DNA of 64,000 bases. It comes from Tubulanus polymorphus. Taxonomy: Eukaryota > Nemertea > Palaeonemertea > Tubulaniformes > Tubulanidae. Shown here piece after piece: positions 58,495 through 64,000 of the stretch (its first letter is position 1; every line of letters starts with the position of its first letter). The stretch spans positions 7,598,231 to 7,662,230 of the forward strand of contig NC_134033.1 in NCBI RefSeq assembly GCF_964204645.1, in the 5' to 3' direction. The position numbers and the translations under genes are program-made. The notes below the pieces were generated by a model. That model did no database searches and had not been told where the DNA came from. It was given only the letters and a program-made list of their open reading frames with translations.

Positions 58495-59251
58495 ATGGTG
58501 GAATTAAAAGAATACAGAATATTTGTTGATTCAAGAAAACTTACTAATTATAAATCTCATAATTTACTAGTACAATTAGATATTATGAGAATTTAAGAAT
58601 TGTGTAGATTTAAAATTAGTAAATATAAGTTTATGTAATTCTTTTTATAATATATCGGATAAAACTATTGAAGATAATACTGTTTTAATTCATATTAGAA
58701 ATGTAGATAAATGGTTTCATCTAATTTTAAAACCAGGAGTATATAATTTAGATACATTAGCTCAAGAAATTAATCGAAGAGCACGGTTGAAAATTAGAAG
58801 AGATGATAAATTTTTAATTAGATTTATAAAAAGTGATAGCACAAATAAAATTAAAATAAAGGTATATGATGAAAGTCAACATGCATTTATGGTAAAAAAA
58901 ACCTATAGCTAAACTGTTAGGAATTGTACCAGATACCGTTACAGGAAACGTAGATGGTAATTCAAATATAATACCTTTTACACACTTTTATATTTATTGC
59001 AATTTAATCGAGCCTACAAAAACTTTCGAAGCAACTAAAGAAACAATTTGTAGTTCTAGTATACTAAATATTTTACCGCTAAAAAATGTTAAACAATTTG
59101 GAACTCAAATAAATTATAATTTAACAGAATGTGATTTCAAACCTTGTATTTCAATAATTTTAAATTAGAAATAAGAAATCATAATGGTTATTTAATTGAT
59201 TTGAATAACTTATCTGTGATATATGAATTAGTTATAAGATGTAAAGAGTAA
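58495..59251 (+). pseudogene. Penton-like minor capsid protein, broken (P3)
   Basis: Start in AAAATAAATGG. The first codons match 9698-10453 (VELKEYRIFVDSRKLTNYKS). The frame breaks near 58585, again near 58900 in an A run, and a few bases are lost near 59150 (the PCIPHFNNF segment). Homology nevertheless extends to the ATAAGATGTAAAGAGTAA end, with DSTNKIKIKVYDE, FTHFYIYCNLIEPTKTFE and NHNGYLIDLNNLSVIYE. Divergence from P1 is substantial in the first half, again showing separate lineages. Confidence 0.85.
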
Positions 59252-59267
59252 TTATTTCACTATATAA

Positions 59268-59627
59268 ATGAATATAACTGTTGGGCCGAGTATATGTTTT
59301 GGGTTTGATTTTAAACATGAGAAAGAAATTAAATTTAACATTAATGATGTAATTACACATATCAAAAATATTGCATTTTCTAATGAAACACCATTTGAGT
59401 ATGAAATAACAATAGATAAAGAAACTTTAAATGTAGAAAAGATTACTAATTTAATTAGAGAATCTTTAAGATTTTATGAATTAGATGAAGATTTTATCAT
59501 CGATGATATTAAAAAAATAATAATTGAAATATATACAAATGAAACTAGTAATGAAATAAATGTTGAAATAATCATCACTAAGATAACTAAATATTTTGAT
59601 GATAGTAAATTTTTGATAAATAGATGA
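59268..59627 (+). CDS. 117-aa family protein, 119 aa (P3)
   Basis: Start in CACTATATAAATG. Same layout as 10470-10823 with HEKEIKFNINDVITHIKN and a changed end (DSKFLINR), because the last codons run over the start of the next gene (overlap of four bases, ATAGATGAG). The broken copy at 13248 in P1 is nearly identical. Function unknown. Confidence 0.75.
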   Translation: MNITVGPSICFGFDFKHEKEIKFNINDVITHIKNIAFSNETPFEYEITIDKETLNVEKITNLIRESLRFYELDEDFIIDDIKKIIIEIYTNETSNEINVEIIITKITKYFDDSKFLINR

Positions 59628-59845
59628 GTGATAATAAGTGGATAATAACTGGATTATATAATGGCGCATTACTATCAGTTGGAACTGTTGGTTATTCAAT
59701 GGTATTAAAAAAAGTATTTAAAATTGGAAGTGTTAATGTTGATAGATTTGATATAAATGATATCTTAAGATTAACGTTAGCAGTTACTTTATCCAATTTA
59801 ACTATTGATTATTTGGAAAAACAAAAATATATTCCTCCCATATAA
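59624..59845 (+). CDS. Small membrane protein, 73 aa (P3)
   Basis: Intact homologue of 10827-11048 with only conservative changes (KKVFKIG, ILRLTLAV). The ATG lies in GATAAATAGATGAG, a one-base departure from TAAATG, and overlaps the stop of the previous gene. Confidence 0.8.
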   Translation: MSDNKWIITGLYNGALLSVGTVGYSMVLKKVFKIGSVNVDRFDINDILRLTLAVTLSNLTIDYLEKQKYIPPI

Positions 59846-59870
59846 ATGTATAATTTTTTTTGTTAAATAA

Positions 59871-60293
59871 ATGGCTTCTGCAATTATAACTATTATAGGA
59901 TCGGCAATTGTTAACGCTTTAGCATTTACTGTTGGTGGTTATTTATTCAAGCATATTGATAAAAATGGTTCATTAACAGAACAAAAAAGACATAACTTAG
60001 CATTAGAGAAATATAATAAAGCAGCAGAAGAATATAGAGAGAAACGACAAAACTATATGGATTATATTAACAAAGAATTATATGATCAGAAGATTTCACA
60101 CAGAGATTTTCAATCAGTCGATGATGCAATGAGTTTATATAACGCAGTAACCAATAAAGAAAAATTACATCTATACAAACCTAAATTATCAGATTATTAT
60201 ACCCCGAGTAAAGAACAACAGAAATATGAAATAATATGGATTTTAGGTGGAACTGTTATTGTTATATTTGTAGCATATAAATTTACTTATTAG
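59871..60293 (+). CDS. Two-TM coiled-coil membrane protein, 140 aa (P3)
   Basis: Intact third full-length copy of the family at 11073 and 22037, with the same N-terminal span (AFTVGGYLF), helix EQKRHNLALEKYNKAAEEYR, DYYTPSKEQQKYE and C-terminal span. Start in GTTAAATAAATGG. Confidence 0.85.
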   Translation: MASAIITIIGSAIVNALAFTVGGYLFKHIDKNGSLTEQKRHNLALEKYNKAAEEYREKRQNYMDYINKELYDQKISHRDFQSVDDAMSLYNAVTNKEKLHLYKPKLSDYYTPSKEQQKYEIIWILGGTVIVIFVAYKFTY

Positions 60294-60312
60294 TAATTTT
60301 TTTTCTAAATAA

Positions 60313-60747
60313 ATGGAAGATAAAGTTGATAGTATTGATATTATGTCTCATGATATAAATTAAACTAAATTAAAAATATATTTAGAAAAACAAATATTAG
60401 AATTTGAAAGTGACTTAAAGATAAAAAAGAAAAAATATTTAAAATCTAAAATTATATATTATTTGATTATAAGTGGTTCGGTTACAATTAGTTCTGTTAT
60501 AACATTTCTAGCAATATTCAGTCCATTAACACCTTTAGCTATATCAATTGGTGTATTAGGATTAAGTTCAAGTGTTTTAACTGGTATAAGTTCAAAATAA
60601 AATATAAAAAGTAATAAAGAAAAACTTAAAACTAATATAAAAGAAATTAATAAATTAAAGAATACACTAGATTATATAATAAGTTTAAATGGCCATTTAA
60701 CAGTTGAAGAACAAGATAAATTATTAAAAGAATTAATAAATTATTAA
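60313..60747 (+). pseudogene. 144-aa membrane-hairpin protein with two stops (P3)
   Basis: Start in TCTAAATAAATGG. It matches 11515-11949 throughout in a single frame but carries point stops after SHDIN (about 60361) and after ISSK (about 60598). No frameshift is seen, so these are simple nonsense changes. Confidence 0.85.
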
Positions 60748-60763
60748 TTTTTTAATTATATAA

Positions 60764-62063
60764 ATGGGGTTTCCAAAAGCTTTTCAATATAATAAATCAA
60801 TTAAATATAATATTCCTGCAATAGATTTTTAAAAAAATATTACATATAAAAATGTGGTTTTAAATTCATTAACTAATTTAGAAATTTATGTTACTGAATC
60901 ACAGTTTTTTATTTCTAAAATGGAAAATATATTTAATACATACGAAGTTACTTTTACTCGAGATGAATACCATATATATAAAGTAAAATCTAATATGAAA
61001 TATTGGCAGAATCAATTAAATTTTGCTGTTTATTGTGCAACAACAGGATGTTGAATAAGTTGGAATGATCATTTAAATAACTTAGATAAAAATTTGAAGT
61101 ATTCTGATTCAAAAGTAATTCACACAATATTTAGATTTCACACATATTTTCAAATCAGAATAATATTAAATGAATTAGAATGTCCTTTACCCGGGTCTAA
61201 ATATTTTAAAGAATTGGATAATAATATTAATCTACCTAAGTTTTATAAAATATGTAATGAATTTAATATAAATATTAATTCCAACTTTAGAGCGCATGGT
61301 ATATTGCAAGGTGTTGGTGAAGAGTATGTAATAAAAAGAATTGATTATATGCATAGAATTGGAGCTTATCATAATTATAAAATTGATAATTATAATGGTT
61401 GGGTTAATTTCATTTTAGAAAATGGTGAAGGTTTTACAAAATCAGGTATACAAAGAATAAATCAATCTATAAGAACTTATTTTATATATATTCTAGGTGC
61501 GCAAGTTGAAACAAGATCACCAATAATTGGAAATGATAACACTTCATTCGATGCGCAGAAACAATTTAAAGTATTATTTGAAGATTCAATTCATAATGAT
61601 AAAAATAGATCGATTCCAGAAAACATTGTAAGATATCAAAATTATTTAGATAAATCACATATTAGATTAGATTATTGTATAGGCCCTAATCTATTTATTA
61701 TTCCTAATGATTTAGTATTAAAGATGGGAAATATAATTGGTTACAATAATCTAATTAAAACTGCAACTAAATAAAAAGATTATTTCTGCTCCAAAATTAA
61801 TGGAAGGTGAAAAAAATAAAAAACATATTCAATCAACAGAAACTAAAACTAAGAATATTAAATTAAAAAATGATTCTAAAATAAAAGATTACAATACATC
61901 AGAAAATATAAAAACTGATAATAGTGCCGTATGGCACCCACACGGTGATATTCAACATGAAATAATTAAACTAAATGATGAAAATAAATCCCATGAAAAT
62001 ACTAAATTAGCTATAACTTGTAAAGGAATTGTAATCGGAGGAATATTATATTTTAAATTTTAA
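60764..62063 (+). pseudogene. Large conserved Polinton protein, broken (P3)
   Basis: Start in TTATATAAATGG, shorter N-terminus than P1 (MGFPKAFQ). Stops occur near 60831 and 61054, the latter inside the YCATTGC..SWNDHL motif. The frame 61094-61774 carries RFHTYFQIRIILNELECPLP, ILGAQVETRSPIIG and YCIGPNLFIIPNDLVLKMG. A deletion near 61770 shifts the frame, and the Lys-rich tail with its C-terminal membrane segment is read at 61800-62063. A 27-bp in-frame insert (residues SAVWHPHGD) is present here and absent from P1. The gene lacks the P1 duplication and therefore shows the ancestral order. Confidence 0.82.
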
Positions 62064-62078
62064 TTTTTTATTATGTAA

Positions 62079-63557
62079 ATGGCAGAAGGTGGAGAAGATT
62101 ATAAAATGGAAGGCATGGGAAAAAATAATGAAGGATATATTGATGATGATTATAATGATGCAGAAACTAATATTGATGATGGTAATGAATCAGCATATAA
62201 TTCTAATTTAGCAGACAGTGGTTCTAAAGGCCAATCAACAGATGAATTTGATAGAAGAACTAGATCGAGAATAAATCCTGAAAATGAAAATCCAGATTTA
62301 GTAAAACAAAATTTAGAATATAATGAATATATTTATAATTTCAAACCTACATTTGAAAAATCTGGATATAATATAAATGCCAGAGGCGCCAGACTTTTAG
62401 TACAAGAATTAAAATCTTTAGATGGTGAATATTATTATCATTTGAAAGATGATTATTATATTGATATCACTTATAAAAATCAAAACAAAATATTAGCAGG
62501 ATCAGCTTTGGAAAAATTAGAACCAGATAGAATTAAAAGAATAAGTTATAATAGTAATGAAATAGAAGATGTAACACGAGAAGAAATAAATCAAAATAGA
62601 AGAGTATTTAAACAAAGAATTAATGATTTATTTGAAACAATCGATAATAATTTAGAAACAGAAACAACTTCTGAACAGAATATAACTTCCAAAACTAGTA
62701 AACCTAATTCAAAAGGAATTCCAATTGAAAAACTTTTACCGAATGGATTACTTGATGCAACAGATCAACAATTAGAAGATTTAAATAATATACTTTCTGA
62801 TAAAGCAATAAGAGAAATTATTAGTATAAGAAATGAAGCTGATAAAATTGCGCATGATAAAAGTATAAGAGATTTAAAAATTAGAACTTTAGAAGATGAA
62901 TTATTTAAATCAGGAAAAGAATCGGAACAACTGAAATTAGATAGAGATAAGAAAGTTATTGAAGAAATTGAATTTAAAAAAAGAAATGCATATTTAGAAA
63001 AAGAAATTGATGATTTAGAATATAACATTGGGCCGAGTATATGTTTTGGGCAATTACAAAAAGAAGAAATTAAATTATTGGTAAAATCATATGATTACAA
63101 TATAAATAGATTAAAAGTTATTTTTAAAGATTTGTTGATGAAACCAGATTCTAAAATATCATTGAAAGATAGAATAAAATTATTATTTAAGTTAGAAGGA
63201 ATAACAATTCTTTCAATTCTAACAGCTGTAACTATGTTATTTACAACAATTGGTTTAGCAATATCAAATGCTTTAAAATCTACTCCTACTCCAAATAAAC
63301 CAGATAAACCCCCGAATGACAATAATTCTATACAAGATAAAGTTAAGGATGGTTTAAAGAAATTAGCAAAATATTTATGGGAACTATCAAAGAAATCTGC
63401 TGCAGCATTGCCAGGAGTTATTGCATCAATTGTTGGTTTTATATTGAAATCTGCAGGGAATATTATTAACTTTGCTGCTGAACATATTATTTTATTTTTA
63501 ATTACAGTTGTAAGTGCTATTATTTTTGGGTTAGTAAACATGATAAAAAATAAATAA
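62079..63557 (+). CDS. Coiled-coil multi-TM Polinton protein, 492 aa (P3)
   Basis: The one intact copy of this gene. Residues 1-65 are acidic and Gly/Asn-rich. A compact region follows, with GYNINARGARLLVQELKSLD and YYYHLKDDYYIDITYKN, then the linker TETTSEQNITSK, KLLPNGLLDATDQQLEDLNN, and a coiled coil (about 260-360). Next come a membrane span (ITILSILTAVTMLFTTIGLA), a Pro-rich hinge, and an amphipathic to hydrophobic C-terminus (GLKKLAKYLWELSKKSAAAL, GVIASIVGFILKSAGNII, IILFLITVVSAIIFGL). I recall such C-termini in proteins of other animal Polintons. Role unknown; a membrane-active virion protein is one guess. A 21-bp insert (GPSICFGQ) lies in the coiled coil. Start in TTATGTAAATGG. Confidence 0.82.
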   Translation: MAEGGEDYKMEGMGKNNEGYIDDDYNDAETNIDDGNESAYNSNLADSGSKGQSTDEFDRRTRSRINPENENPDLVKQNLEYNEYIYNFKPTFEKSGYNINARGARLLVQELKSLDGEYYYHLKDDYYIDITYKNQNKILAGSALEKLEPDRIKRISYNSNEIEDVTREEINQNRRVFKQRINDLFETIDNNLETETTSEQNITSKTSKPNSKGIPIEKLLPNGLLDATDQQLEDLNNILSDKAIREIISIRNEADKIAHDKSIRDLKIRTLEDELFKSGKESEQLKLDRDKKVIEEIEFKKRNAYLEKEIDDLEYNIGPSICFGQLQKEEIKLLVKSYDYNINRLKVIFKDLLMKPDSKISLKDRIKLLFKLEGITILSILTAVTMLFTTIGLAISNALKSTPTPNKPDKPPNDNNSIQDKVKDGLKKLAKYLWELSKKSAAALPGVIASIVGFILKSAGNIINFAAEHIILFLITVVSAIIFGLVNMIKNK

Positions 63558-63577
63558 TTAATTTTGTTGTTAAATAA

Positions 63578-64000
63578 ATGAGTGTAAGTTATATCAATCC
63601 TTCTAAGAATCATAGAATATCTAATGCTATTAAAGCAGAAAGATCACATCATATAATTACTCATAACCCTTCTAATATTAATCCCGATGAAACTTTATAT
63701 GTTAGAATTCCTCGATTAACACAAAATACTTTTTACGTTCCAAATAGTATTTATTTATCTGCCGATATAAAAGTAATCGGTAATAATAATAATTATGTTG
63801 TTGATAATGTTGGAAGATGTTTGATCAAAAAATTAACTATAAAGATTGGTCCAGAAACAGTTTTCTCATTAGATGATTATAATTTATTTATGCATTATAA
63901 AGATTTATGGTTAACTAAAGAAATAATATGATATTTCAAGGAATCCAATCAGAAAACCAAAATAAATTAAGATCAGAAGCTAATAGCGCAATATTAACTA
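63578..64000 (+). pseudogene. Major capsid protein, 5' part, runs off window (P3)
   Basis: Start in GTTAAATAAATGAG. Residues match 16097 onward (SYINPSK, RLTQNTFYVPNSIYLSADIK, KLTIKIGPETVFSLDDYNLF, DLWLTKE). An 8-base loss after LTKE gives a stop at 63931, while homology continues in another frame (ATGATATTTCAAGGAATCC) to the end of the window. Confidence 0.92.

Overview
This looks like a nuclear window from an animal, probably a marine invertebrate. The evidence is AT-rich, intron-scale non-coding DNA, long (TA)n tracts, minisatellites, BEL/Pao and non-LTR retrotransposon remains, and host-type splice signals around an exon-sized repeat. I cannot fix the species. Most recognisable coding sequence belongs to integrated Maverick/Polinton (adintovirus-like) elements, large virus-like DNA transposons. 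They encode a protein-primed family B DNA polymerase, a retrovirus-type integrase with a C-terminal chromodomain, an A32-like packaging ATPase, a double-jelly-roll major capsid protein, a probable penton protein and several small membrane proteins. I see no adenovirus-type maturation protease. Nearly every large gene is broken by frameshifts, stops or rearrangement, so these look like relics of a fairly recent invasion.

Layout. 1-7544: two arrays of a ~31-bp repeat, each followed by a ~1-kb conserved tail ending in (AAT)n, plus a decayed reverse transcriptase fragment and a fold-back element. 7545-20331: Polinton copy P1, in the order polymerase C-terminus, zinc-finger gene (reverse strand), penton, four small genes, a large conserved protein (rearranged), a coiled-coil membrane protein, capsid, integrase, ATPase, a conserved 201-aa protein and a small basic membrane protein. 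20332-25694: copy P2, a chimera whose left half reads forward and whose right half (capsid, integrase, ATPase) reads backward, joined at about 22640. 25695-25990: palindromic tandem repeats. 26018-27560: front part of a BEL/Pao integrase, ending in a 172-bp (TA)n tract.

27735-53330: host-type DNA. It holds a 5.46-kb unit with inverted termini and CACGTG arrays (29262-34722), a gene-poor stretch, a ~2.4-2.8-kb higher-order repeat array (38850-49332) carrying a repeated 114-bp exon-like block, and a 63-bp minisatellite (49333-51590). A second (TA)n tract is then followed by the C-terminal part of a BEL/Pao integrase (53431-53700), so the host-type block sits between two complementary BEL/Pao pieces. 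53705-54115 is a 411-bp palindromic element. 54118-64000 is Polinton copy P3, in the order polymerase, 117-aa protein, penton, small genes, large protein, an intact 492-aa membrane protein and the start of the capsid gene, which runs off the window.

The Polinton genes work as a virus-like unit. Polymerase and integrase copy and insert the element. Capsid, penton and ATPase would build and fill a particle. The many membrane-anchored small proteins are of unknown role. Almost all their start codons sit inside a TAAATG or TATAAATG motif and genes often abut stop-to-start, which suggests a shared compact expression signal. In the host-type repeats, paralogous copies differ by clean additions turning TA into TAGGCCTA, sometimes followed by TACAGTA. 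This looks like footprints of an excised TA-targeting transposon and may be the most interesting non-coding signal here.
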